Source: Actinomycetota bacterium
GTDB lineage: Bacteria > Actinomycetota > Actinomycetes > S36-B12 > UBA5976
Reading direction: 5' to 3'
Length of the DNA: 16,273 bases
Assembly: GCA_947476765.1 (NCBI GenBank)
Contig: CANJRK010000007.1
Span: forward strand, 1 to 16,273
This document shows, in pieces, positions 7,630 to 15,533 of the stretch; position 1 is the first letter of the stretch; each line of letters begins with the position of its first letter. The translations under genes and the position numbers were made by a program. Below the pieces are notes generated by a model that saw only the letters and a program-made list of their open reading frames with translations, had not been told where the DNA came from and did no database searches.

Positions 7630-8540
7630 CTCGAAGTTTTGCAAGTTGGTTAACGGAAGGGCCATGGCCAATAGATGGCGGTCTTTCTGGAGAATTGGAA
7701 AAGCGCGGGCATGACTTAGCCGATAAATTGTGGTCTGCCAGATTATTGCGTGATGCCCCAGATGCAATAGCTCAGGTACATCAGGATTATGTTGACGCAG
7801 GTGGTCGAGTGATTATTACTGCTTCATATCAAGCAAGTCGGCAAGGTTTTATGGCAACGGGTATGTCCCAGGATCAAGCTGATGACTTAATGAGACTTTC
7901 CATATCCCTTGCAAAAGAGGTTGCGAAGACAGCGAAAGAAAAAGTCTGGGTAGCAGCAAGTGTTGGGCCGTATGGTGCAGTACTTGGTGGGGGACAAGAG
8001 TATGTAGGCAACTATGGTGTGGCCCATGCCGACTTGGTGGCCTTTCATCGGGAACGAATAGCAGTTTTAGCAAGTGCAGACCCCGATGTATTTGCCTGCG
8101 AAACAATTCCCGACCTAGACGAAGTTCGCGCCCTCCTTGAAGTTTTAGCCGATTATCCAGAAATACCAGCTTGGATAACTATGAGTGCACAAGATGGTGA
8201 CTCAACTTGTGCCGGCCAAGGCATCGGCCATTTAGCTGAATTAGTTGCAACTTGCGATTCCGTTGTAGCGATTGGAATTAATTGCACAAAGCCCGAGTTT
8301 GTTACGCCACTGCTGAAAAAACTCTCCAGCAAAACGGCCCTGCCCCTTGTTGTCTATCCAAATGCCGGACGAGTTTGGGATGGTGAAAATATGTGCTGGA
8401 TTGGCCAGGGTCATGACACCTTGCCAACATCAATCATTACTGAATGGGTTAAGGCGGGTGCGGCGCTTATCGGTGGGTGTTGCGGACTAGGGCCAGATGC
8501 AATCCGGCAATTAGATCAGGATTTAGCAGCGCTTAGATAA
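7626..8540 (+). CDS. mmuM: Homocysteine S-methyltransferase (MmuM-like)
   Basis: This zinc enzyme of the homocysteine/betaine methyltransferase superfamily makes methionine from homocysteine, in the MmuM subfamily using S-methylmethionine or S-adenosylmethionine as donor. The 304-residue product has the N-terminal IDGGLSGELEKRG, LWSARLL (35–41), ITASYQAS (64–71), ACETIPDLDE (157–166), and the zinc ligands Cys220 (GINC) and Cys285–Cys286 (GGCCG). Length and motif order match MmuM rather than cobalamin MetH. The GTG at 7626 overlaps the tsaD stop by four bases, and no strong Shine-Dalgarno precedes it. Its 3' end overlaps the end of the opposing methyltransferase gene by 25 bases. The actual methyl donor cannot be told from the sequence. 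Confidence 0.92.
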   Translation: MTRSFASWLTEGPWPIDGGLSGELEKRGHDLADKLWSARLLRDAPDAIAQVHQDYVDAGGRVIITASYQASRQGFMATGMSQDQADDLMRLSISLAKEVAKTAKEKVWVAASVGPYGAVLGGGQEYVGNYGVAHADLVAFHRERIAVLASADPDVFACETIPDLDEVRALLEVLADYPEIPAWITMSAQDGDSTCAGQGIGHLAELVATCDSVVAIGINCTKPEFVTPLLKKLSSKTALPLVVYPNAGRVWDGENMCWIGQGHDTLPTSIITEWVKAGAALIGGCCGLGPDAIRQLDQDLAALR

Positions 8541-9745
8541 CGACGACAAATTAGTGCCTGTGGCCCTGCTTCGTCTCGATAAATTGCTATCACTAACTCA
8601 GCGCTTCCCGAGGATTTAACTTTAATTAGCGATTTTCGGATCGCCTCTACATCGAGTTGCATTCCCCGAGTCATGATTGTGATCCCAGCGGCTGCAAGCC
8701 CCTTAATACTTTCAACGAGTACTTTGTCCGAATACTTAATTCGCTTTTCAATTTCCAGAACCATTCCCAGTGCTGGTTCTAACACTGCAAATTTACTAAC
8801 CGCCAACTCATTACTAGATGTCAACCAAGCGATATGTTCATTTACTAAGCCACCTGAAATCTCGTCCGCAATTTGTGTCAAGGCACTGGCTCGAATTAAT
8901 GCTGCATCAGGTATTACTAAGTATTTCCCAAGCGACTCGGTTCGAGTTTGATCGCCACCTGGAATGATACGTGATTGATTTTTCACAGAGTCTAATATCA
9001 GCGCACTTCGCTGTCCCCTGCCACTAGATGTAATCAGGCACTCAACTAAGTCTCCATCACAACTAATCCAAGTTGCATCCCAGGCTCCAATAAATTCCTT
9101 GTCCACGCCAGGTGCAACTTTTGCAAACACTGGGCGCTGGGATGAAATTTCAGCAATCACATCCCAGGAGGGTGACCAGTGCTGTGGATTAAAGATTCGT
9201 TTGGTTTGCCCTTGGGCATTCTTAGGGGCTTTTGGATCACGGCGGGCTGGATCAACAAAAATTACATCAACATCTGGCGGGATTTGAAAACTAGTTGCAT
9301 CTGCAACATCGACCGAAATTCCAAACGGCGCCAAATTATGATTTGCCATGGCTGCAACTTCAGGGTCAATTTCTATCGCACTAACTCGCAAGCCAGCTTC
9401 AGCAAATGCCCGTGAGTCGAAACCAAGCCCACATGTCATATCTAATACGTGCGCATTAGATCCGAACTGGTTTGAAATTAAGGTAGCCCGGAAGTTTGCA
9501 ACTTCCGGGCGCGTAGCTTGGCTAATGCCATCATCGGTTAGTAATAAGTGTGATGCGGATTGACCCCATCGAGATTCAAGGCGCAACTGGAGTTGAGCCT
9601 GGGATAACGCTTGTGAGATCAAATTTGGGTCCAATTGCCCAAATTGCTTGCGCAATGAAGTCACTGCGGCCAAAGGGTCGGTATATCCCCGCGCAAACAG
9701 GGTAACTTCCTGTCCTTCGGGGCTACTTAGCCAAGAAATGCTCAC
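8516..9745 (-). CDS. Class I SAM-dependent methyltransferase with THUMP-like C-terminus
   Basis: The 409-residue product is a cytoplasmic Rossmann-fold methyltransferase of an uncharacterised actinobacterial family. A helical N-terminal region (about 1–95) precedes motif I, VLDMTCGLGFDS (100–111). The acidic post-I strand AIEIDP (123–128) follows, then a motif-IV-like FVDPARRDP (163–171). The last 80 or so residues (330–405), with a TRG segment and an LVIAIYRD strand, resemble the THUMP-like domain attached to this family. The DPAR motif recalls nucleic-acid methyltransferases, so an RNA target is plausible but unproven. It is the only minus-strand gene in the window. The start is GTG at 9745–9743; no other start codon lies in frame upstream across the spacer. 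Related genes often sit near tsaD and groES/groEL in actinobacteria, but groES is not seen here. Confidence 0.88.
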   Translation of the reverse strand: MSISWLSSPEGQEVTLFARGYTDPLAAVTSLRKQFGQLDPNLISQALSQAQLQLRLESRWGQSASHLLLTDDGISQATRPEVANFRATLISNQFGSNAHVLDMTCGLGFDSRAFAEAGLRVSAIEIDPEVAAMANHNLAPFGISVDVADATSFQIPPDVDVIFVDPARRDPKAPKNAQGQTKRIFNPQHWSPSWDVIAEISSQRPVFAKVAPGVDKEFIGAWDATWISCDGDLVECLITSSGRGQRSALILDSVKNQSRIIPGGDQTRTESLGKYLVIPDAALIRASALTQIADEISGGLVNEHIAWLTSSNELAVSKFAVLEPALGMVLEIEKRIKYSDKVLVESIKGLAAAGITIMTRGMQLDVEAIRKSLIKVKSSGSAELVIAIYRDEAGPQALICRRYLSAAKS

Positions 9746-9826
9746 ACCCCAATCTACGGTAGACCCTGAATTGGTAGGGTTATCAAGTGTTCACGCGCCA
9801 AGTGTGAGCCCAGGAGGCTTTGCAAA
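9746..9826. promoter_or_regulatory. Divergent spacer between methyltransferase and glutamate dehydrogenase genes
   Basis: This 81-bp region must carry the start signals of both divergent genes. It contains an 11-bp palindrome, TCTACGGTAGA (9753–9763), and an inverted repeat, ACCCT (9763–9767) with AGGGT (9776–9780). GGTAG occurs at 9758 and 9773, and CAAGTGT at 9784 and 9799, each pair spaced by 15 bp. These could be operator half-sites. No convincing -10/-35 pair could be assigned on either strand. Confidence 0.4.
9811..9817 (+). promoter_or_regulatory. Shine-Dalgarno of gdh
   Basis: CAGGAGG, nine bases before the GTG at 9827, is the strongest ribosome site in the window and fixes that codon as the start of the glutamate dehydrogenase gene. 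It contrasts with the weak or missing sites of the upstream operon. Confidence 0.75.
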
Positions 9827-12800
9827 GTGTCAATTACGTCGCGCGGTTCGCGTCGGCTAGAAGATGCCCGTGATGACCTGGTCACACGAGTTGGAAAGTC
9901 AATCCCCAAAGCGTTTTCGCACATAGTGCCTCGCTATTTTGATCTGGTTGCCCCCGAAGATTTAGTCGGTACTGAAGTTCGTGATGTTCAGGCGATGATC
10001 GAGTCACATGTGAGCCTTGGGCAAAAAAGAGTTCCAGGAAGTGCTAACGTCCTGGCAATTTCGCCATCTCTAGAAACAAATGGCTGGCACTCGCTACACA
10101 CTGTAGTTCAGGTCGTTACCGATGATATGCCATTTTTGGTGGATTCGGTTTCAGCAGAACTTTCACGCCAAGGTCGCTCAATCCGCGTCATTATTCATCC
10201 TAGGTTTTGGGTTAAGCGCGATGCAGCTGGTGAACTAATTGAAATCTTAGATAGAGATGTACTGCCCGGCGAGGCACCGCCGGATGGCGCATTGCAGGAA
10301 TCCTGGATCAGCGTTGAAGTGGACCGCGAATCCGATTCTTCGGAACTTGGATCCATTGCATCCCACATCCAACAGGTTTTGTCGGATGTACGCGCGACAG
10401 TTCAAGACTGGCCAGCAATGCAAACAAAACTTGTAGAAGTCATCACCGAAATTGAATCAGCAGCTGGAGTTAGTGACCGTGAACGACGGGAAGCTATCGA
10501 GTTCCTGAGTTGGTTAACGGAAAATCACTTTACGTTCGTTGGCTATTCCCAGTATGCATTGTCGAAAAACACCTTAGCGAGTGTGCCGGGCGCAGGGCTA
10601 GGTACGTTGCGAGATGCAACCACAGGTAGCTACTTGAGTGAAGATGATCAGGACCATTCAGCAATGACTTCGCTAATGATCATTACTAAAGCAAAGATGC
10701 GCTCGACAGTACATCGTCCTGTGTATTTGGACTATGTGGGAATTAAACAAGTTGACGCCAGCGGTAACCAAATTGGCGAACATCGATTCCTCGGCCTGTT
10801 TTCTTCTGCAGCCTACAATCAATCCGTAGCAAACATCCCAGTGATAGCTAGCAAAGTCGCAGATGTAACGGAATCATTAGCCTTGGGTCGCGATTCACAT
10901 AGCGGTAAAGATTTGATGCAGTTCTTGGAAACTTATCCGCGGGATGAAATGTTCCAGATTTCGGCGACTGAATTGGAAGATGTTGCACGGAGAGTTTTAC
11001 AGCTCCAAGAACGCCGCCAGGTTCGAGTATTTACTAGAACTGAAGTTTTCGGTCGTTATGTTTCCGCTTTGGTCTACTTCCCAAGAGATCGCTATACAAC
11101 TGAAGTTCGCTTGCGTATGGAAGCAATCTTGCTGGAGGCATACGGTGCGACATTTATCGATCACACCGCTCGAATTTCGGAATCAGTTTTAGCTCGCCTA
11201 CATTTTGTAATTCGCAAGCCCCTTGGTAGGGAAATTCCTGAGATTGATTTGGAACTCCTGGAATCGCAACTTGCAGAAGCAACTAGATTCTGGGAAGACG
11301 ACTTCTCAGAATCACTTGTGGATCAAGTCGGCGAAGAAGAATCCGTTAGATTATTGCGCGAATGGAACAATTCCTTCCCAGAATCGTTTAAGGAAGACAT
11401 TCTTGCGGTAAATGCTGTGTCGCATTTGAAAGTCTTGGAGTCACTTGCTGATCAAGCAGCAGGTGCTATCAAGGTGGCAATGTATACGCCGGATTCCGAT
11501 GAGGAAGGTACCCGACGCTTCACGATATATCGACTTGGAAATCCAATTACGCTATCTGCGGTCTTGCCGATCCTTCACGACTTGGGTGTAGAGGTAATTG
11601 ATGAAAGAGCTTACGATTTGCGGCGCGAAGGTCAGCCGGTTGCCTGGGTTTATGACTTTGGATTGCGTTTTGATGAGTCAAAAGCACCAGCGCTAACTTC
11701 ACTTTCCGAGCGATTCTGTGAAACGTTTATGGCTACTTGGCAGGGTGAAGTAGATAGTGATCCATTTAATGCACTAGTAATTCATGGTGGTTTATCAGCC
11801 CGCAATGTAGGAATTATTCGCGCATATGCTGCGTACTTACGCCAGGCGGGAACGCCATTTAGTCAGGGATACCTGCAACAAGTACTTCTTGCCAATGTAG
11901 GAATTGTTCAACTGCTTGTGCAGTTATTCGCAGTCAGGTTTGATCCAGACTTTGATAGCGACCGAACGAGTAAGCAACAAGAGCTTGTGAAAAAGATTGA
12001 CGATGCTTTAGATGCAGTAGCAAGTCTTGATCATGACCGAATCATGCGCTCGAGTATTGCCTTAGTGTCTGCAACTTTACGAACAAATGTGTACCAGCAT
12101 GACGATGCTGGAAACTACCCGCAAGTAATGGCGTTTAAATTAGATCCACACGCAGTTCCGGACTTGCCATTACCGCTACCGAAATTTGAAATTTGGGTTT
12201 TCTCGCCAAGAGTTGAAGGCGTCCACTTGCGCTTTGCCTCAGTTGCACGTGGTGGCTTGCGTTGGTCGGATCGACAAGAAGATTTCCGCACTGAGATCTT
12301 GGGCTTAGTAAAAGCACAAATGGTGAAAAACACCGTTATTGTGCCAAGCGGAGCTAAGGGTGGGTTTGTACTTAAGCGCGGTCCAGAGCCAAGTGATCGA
12401 GATGCTTGGCTAGCTGAAGGTATCGCGTGCTATCAAATGTTTATTGGCGCCTTACTTGACGTTACTGACAACTTAGTTAACGGCGAAGTGGTGCCACCAC
12501 TTCGAGTCATTCGCCATGATGTTGATGACCCTTATTTGGTGGTCGCTGCAGATAAAGGCACAGCAACATTCTCAGATATTGCAAACAAGATTTCGGTTGA
12601 CCGCGGATTCTGGATGGGCGATGCGTTTGCCTCAGGTGGATCCGTTGGTTATGACCACAAGGTAATGGGAATCACCGCTAAAGGTGCCTGGGAATCTGTA
12701 AAACGTCACTTCCTGGAACTTGGAGTAAATACCCAAACTCAAGATTTCACCGCTGTTGGTATTGGTGACATGAGCGGTGACGTCTTTGGTAACGGCATGC

Positions 12801-14659
12801 TTCTTTCCCAACACATTCGCTTAGTGGCAGCTTTTGATCATCGCCACATTTTCATAGATCCAAATCCAGATACTGCAAAATCATTTGCTGAACGCCAACG
12901 GATGTTTAATTTGCCGCGTTCATCTTGGGAAGATTACAACGTCAAATTAATCAGTAAGGGCGGCGGAATTTATCCGCGCTCGGTGAAGTCCATTGACTTA
13001 ACTGCCGAAGCAAAACTTGCACTTGGAGTTTCCCCAGAAGTCTCAAGCGTGACTCCAAACGAATTACTGTCCATGATTCTGCAGGCGCCGGTAGACCTGC
13101 TTTGGAATGGTGGAATTGGCACATACATAAAATCCAGCATGGAAACTCATGCGCAAGTTGGCGACAAAGCTAATGATGCAATTCGCGTTAATGGTAATGA
13201 AATCCGGGCACGCGTGATTGGCGAAGGCGGCAATCTTGGTGCCACACAGCTGGGACGTATCGAAGCAGCTAGGGCTGGAATCAAATTAAATACCGATGCA
13301 ATCGATAACTCTGCAGGTGTTGACACTTCGGATCATGAAGTGAATATCAAAATTTTGTTAGATCAGGCTGTTGCTGCCGGTACCTTAAGTGTCGAAGATC
13401 GAAACAAGCAGCTGGCGGTCATGACAGCGGAAGTTGGCGAATTGGTTCTTCGCGATAACTACGAACAGAATTTGATTTTGGAGCAAGCCCGCTTTCAGGC
13501 TGCAGAAATGTTGCGAGTACACAAGCGCCTAATCGACGCGATGGAGACTGAGGGTCTATTAAACCGAGCAATCGAGTATTTGCCAACAGATGCACAATTG
13601 GATGCATTACATGCGCAAGGGCAGGGACTGACATCACCAGAACTCTCAGTGCTGATGGCTTACGTGAAGATCGACTTAAGTCGAGATCGCGCAAATGATG
13701 AAATTGTAAATGAGCCTTGGTGTCGCGAAGTGTTGCAAAAATATTTTCCATCTGATTTAAGAGTCAAGTATGCAAGTGCGATGGATACCCACCCGCTACG
13801 TAAAGAAATAATCTCAACTGTCTTGACTAATGACATGGTAAATCGAGGTGGAATTACTTTTGCCTGGCGGGCAGCCGAGGAAAGTGGCGCCGGCAACTCA
13901 GAAATTATTAGAGCATTTATTGTGTCGCGCGAAATTTTTGGACTAACTAAACTTTGGGAAGACTTAGAGGCGCTAGATGGGTTAGTTTCCACCGACTGCC
14001 AAACTCAACTCATTTTGGAATCGCGTCGGCTTTTGGATCGAGCCACTCGTTGGTTCTTGCAATCGCGCGGTGGGCGACTAAACGTAGAACAAGAGATCGA
14101 AAAGTTTGGGTTCACTGTGGCCAAACTAACCCCGCTAGTGCCAGAAATGCTTCGCGGCGCAGAACGTACCCGAGCTGCGGCAATTGCGAAGAAATACCAA
14201 GCGCAAGGCGTGCCAGCTGAGTTAGCCCAACGAACCGGCTCGTTCCTTGACGAATTCTCGTTGTTAGACATTATTGAGATAGCTGATCGGGAGAAAGCAG
14301 ATCCAGTCGTTGTCGCAGAACTTTACTTCGCAATTAGTGAACGTTATGACATAGACCGAATGCTGTTCCACATAACAGCTCTAGCTCGAGATGATCGCTG
14401 GACTGCGTATGCCAGGTCGGCATTGCGAAGCGATTTGTATGTGGCGTTGGCTGCATTAACCTCCAGAGTGGTTCAAGCCACCACTGACTCAGAAGCAACA
14501 GATGCTCGAATCAGCAAATGGGAAGCCAGATTTGCTGAGGGCGTTGCGAGAACTCGAGCGACGCTAAATGAAATTGCTCACAGTGAGCAAAATGACATCG
14601 CGACGTTATCTGTAGCGCTGCGCGCGATTCGCACACTTGCCGGTCAGGGTGCGAGTTAA
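9827..14659 (+). CDS. gdh: NAD-specific glutamate dehydrogenase, large 180-kDa class
   Basis: This enzyme oxidises L-glutamate to 2-oxoglutarate and ammonium with NAD+, feeding carbon to the TCA cycle. The 1610-residue length fits the 180-kDa class (Streptomyces and mycobacterial enzymes are about 1600–1650). The long N-terminal regulatory part has an ACT-like segment around DDMPFLVDSV (99–108), then SWLTENHFTFVGY starting near 228. The catalytic core begins with GGLRWSDRQEDFRTE (809–823), where KAQ and KN lysines (829, 834) precede VPSGAKGGF (839–847). VGIGDMSGDVFGNG (977–990) is the nucleotide-binding region. LLWNGGIGT (1091–1099) and GEGGNLG (1132–1138) close the active-site part. A helical C-terminal domain follows. 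The frame is open throughout with no frameshift. The GTG start has a strong CAGGAGG. A possible promoter lies in the divergent spacer, and dedA follows after 18 bases. Confidence 0.96.
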   Translation: MSITSRGSRRLEDARDDLVTRVGKSIPKAFSHIVPRYFDLVAPEDLVGTEVRDVQAMIESHVSLGQKRVPGSANVLAISPSLETNGWHSLHTVVQVVTDDMPFLVDSVSAELSRQGRSIRVIIHPRFWVKRDAAGELIEILDRDVLPGEAPPDGALQESWISVEVDRESDSSELGSIASHIQQVLSDVRATVQDWPAMQTKLVEVITEIESAAGVSDRERREAIEFLSWLTENHFTFVGYSQYALSKNTLASVPGAGLGTLRDATTGSYLSEDDQDHSAMTSLMIITKAKMRSTVHRPVYLDYVGIKQVDASGNQIGEHRFLGLFSSAAYNQSVANIPVIASKVADVTESLALGRDSHSGKDLMQFLETYPRDEMFQISATELEDVARRVLQLQERRQVRVFTRTEVFGRYVSALVYFPRDRYTTEVRLRMEAILLEAYGATFIDHTARISESVLARLHFVIRKPLGREIPEIDLELLESQLAEATRFWEDDFSESLVDQVGEEESVRLLREWNNSFPESFKEDILAVNAVSHLKVLESLADQAAGAIKVAMYTPDSDEEGTRRFTIYRLGNPITLSAVLPILHDLGVEVIDERAYDLRREGQPVAWVYDFGLRFDESKAPALTSLSERFCETFMATWQGEVDSDPFNALVIHGGLSARNVGIIRAYAAYLRQAGTPFSQGYLQQVLLANVGIVQLLVQLFAVRFDPDFDSDRTSKQQELVKKIDDALDAVASLDHDRIMRSSIALVSATLRTNVYQHDDAGNYPQVMAFKLDPHAVPDLPLPLPKFEIWVFSPRVEGVHLRFASVARGGLRWSDRQEDFRTEILGLVKAQMVKNTVIVPSGAKGGFVLKRGPEPSDRDAWLAEGIACYQMFIGALLDVTDNLVNGEVVPPLRVIRHDVDDPYLVVAADKGTATFSDIANKISVDRGFWMGDAFASGGSVGYDHKVMGITAKGAWESVKRHFLELGVNTQTQDFTAVGIGDMSGDVFGNGMLLSQHIRLVAAFDHRHIFIDPNPDTAKSFAERQRMFNLPRSSWEDYNVKLISKGGGIYPRSVKSIDLTAEAKLALGVSPEVSSVTPNELLSMILQAPVDLLWNGGIGTYIKSSMETHAQVGDKANDAIRVNGNEIRARVIGEGGNLGATQLGRIEAARAGIKLNTDAIDNSAGVDTSDHEVNIKILLDQAVAAGTLSVEDRNKQLAVMTAEVGELVLRDNYEQNLILEQARFQAAEMLRVHKRLIDAMETEGLLNRAIEYLPTDAQLDALHAQGQGLTSPELSVLMAYVKIDLSRDRANDEIVNEPWCREVLQKYFPSDLRVKYASAMDTHPLRKEIISTVLTNDMVNRGGITFAWRAAEESGAGNSEIIRAFIVSREIFGLTKLWEDLEALDGLVSTDCQTQLILESRRLLDRATRWFLQSRGGRLNVEQEIEKFGFTVAKLTPLVPEMLRGAERTRAAAIAKKYQAQGVPAELAQRTGSFLDEFSLLDIIEIADREKADPVVVAELYFAISERYDIDRMLFHITALARDDRWTAYARSALRSDLYVALAALTSRVVQATTDSEATDARISKWEARFAEGVARTRATLNEIAHSEQNDIATLSVALRAIRTLAGQGAS

Positions 14660-14677
14660 ATCACGTACTTCGAGTTA

Positions 14678-15349
14678 GTGGCCTCAGTTACTCCAAAGTA
14701 TTCTGAATTCATGGATTCTGTGCTGCTAGCAGCTGCCTTAACTGGGCAAGTTACCGAGTGGCTCAATAATTACGGTCCATTCCTCTTTTATTTAATTGTC
14801 TGGGGATTAGTTTTTGCAGGGACTGGGTTTTTTATCGGAGCCTTCATCCCATTTATTACCGGTGACTCGCTAATTTTTGCCGCTGGAGTGTTAGCCGCAA
14901 CTAATCCTTTAATAAATATTTGGGTGTTAACTATCGGGGTTGGGCTAGCGGCATTTGTCGGCGACCAAACTGGATTTGTTCTCGGTCGCCATTTCGGGCG
15001 TCCGTATTTAGACAAACGTGAAGGTCCAAAGCTCAAATCTGCAATTGCTAAATCTGAAAAGTTTTATGCTGATCTCGGTTGGTGGGCAGTCGTAGTAGCT
15101 CGCTTTATGCCATGGGCACGAGTTTTAGTGCCAGCTATCGCAGGTATTGCCCGCATGAATTATTACAAGTTTTTGAGCGCAAATCTCATTGGCGCTCTTG
15201 CCTGGGGCGTTGGGCTAACACTTGCTGGCTACTACGCAGCCACAATCCCAGCTGTTAAAACCGGATCCTATGCCATCGCTACATTCTTCATTGTGGGTTC
15301 GGTAGCTGCAGGTATTCGCAGCTGGTTACACAATAGGAAAAGTGCCTAA
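14678..15349 (+). CDS. DedA-family membrane protein
   Basis: DedA (SNARE-associated/VTT domain) proteins are inner-membrane proteins linked to lipid-carrier and phospholipid flipping and to membrane potential. In the 223-residue product, hydrophobic segments lie at about 33–60, 62–75, 81–100, 135–157, 166–190 and 196–213. The family motif TGDSLIFAAGVLA (61–73) has the conserved Asp63. ARFMPWAR carries the conserved Arg142 and Arg148, followed by the glycine-rich VPAIAGIARM. The usual glutamate of the upstream re-entrant loop seems replaced by Gly48 in FAGTGF, and two extra residues precede TGDSL. The start is uncertain: GTG at 14678 is 18 bases after gdh, but ATG at 14711 would give a 212-residue protein. 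Neither has a Shine-Dalgarno. It is probably co-transcribed with gdh. Confidence 0.88.
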   Translation: MASVTPKYSEFMDSVLLAAALTGQVTEWLNNYGPFLFYLIVWGLVFAGTGFFIGAFIPFITGDSLIFAAGVLAATNPLINIWVLTIGVGLAAFVGDQTGFVLGRHFGRPYLDKREGPKLKSAIAKSEKFYADLGWWAVVVARFMPWARVLVPAIAGIARMNYYKFLSANLIGALAWGVGLTLAGYYAATIPAVKTGSYAIATFFIVGSVAAGIRSWLHNRKSA

Positions 15350-15384
15350 TTAATTAGGGTAAGAATTGCTAGCCATTTCCTATT
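15332..15384 (+). repeat. Nested inverted repeats at dedA 3' end; possible weak terminator
   Basis: AATAGGAAA (15332–15340) pairs perfectly with TTTCCTATT (15376–15384). Inside lies a perfect 14-bp palindrome, CCTAATTAATTAGG (15345–15358), which covers the dedA TAA at 15347–15349. The right arm runs into a T-run (15383–15387). This resembles a weak, AT-rich terminator, or a protein-binding palindrome. The outer loop of 35 bases makes a strong intrinsic terminator unlikely. Confidence 0.4.
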
Positions 15385-15386
15385 TT

Positions 15387-15395
15387 TGTGGATAA
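15387..15395 (-). promoter_or_regulatory. Consensus DnaA box (minus orientation)
   Basis: TGTGGATAA is the exact reverse complement of the DnaA box consensus TTATCCACA. Together with the two preceding Ts it forms one arm of an 11-bp perfect inverted repeat with the box at 15446–15454. It lies in the non-coding spacer after dedA. Confidence 0.6.
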
Positions 15396-15445
15396 CTAAC
15401 GTAGTTTTTGGTGGCGCTTTGGCACTTTATTGGTTCTTTACTCAC

Positions 15446-15454
15446 TTATCCACA
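15446..15454 (+). promoter_or_regulatory. Consensus DnaA box (plus orientation)
   Basis: TTATCCACA is an exact consensus DnaA box, facing the one at 15387–15395 at a centre-to-centre distance of 59 bp. The 11-bp arms TTTGTGGATAA and TTATCCACAA(A) are perfect inverted copies. It is about 90 bp upstream of the cpaF-like start, so binding could affect that gene's transcription. Confidence 0.6.
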
Positions 15455-15486
15455 AATCCGTTTGGCGATATGGCCTAATTCAAAAT

Positions 15487-15533
15487 TGCTGCTTATTGTT
15501 CTTGAACTCGGCTTGGCCCGAGTCTTAGCAGCA
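15487..15533 (+). promoter_or_regulatory. Nested stem-loop in the leader of the cpaF-like gene
   Basis: TGCTGCT (15487–15493) pairs with AGCAGCA (15527–15533). Between them ACTCGG (15506–15511) pairs with CCGAGT (15518–15523) around a six-base loop. The outer right arm ends at the first base of the Shine-Dalgarno (15533–15539), so folding could limit ribosome access. Its place close to the start codon suggests leader control rather than termination. No T-run follows. No known riboswitch class is recognised. Confidence 0.4.

Noticed and set aside
8673..8951. Plus-strand open frame of 92 codons
   Set aside because: It is antisense to the methyltransferase gene, with no recognisable domain and no ribosome site; a shadow of the real minus-strand gene.
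9648..9860. Plus-strand open frame spanning the divergent spacer
   Set aside because: It crosses the methyltransferase 5' end and the gdh start in another frame, and has no family resemblance; gdh is clearly read from the GTG at 9827.
13660..13992. Minus-strand open frame of 110 codons inside gdh
   Set aside because: It lies wholly within the conserved gdh reading frame, its product is serine-rich and low in recognisable motifs, as expected for antisense shadows.
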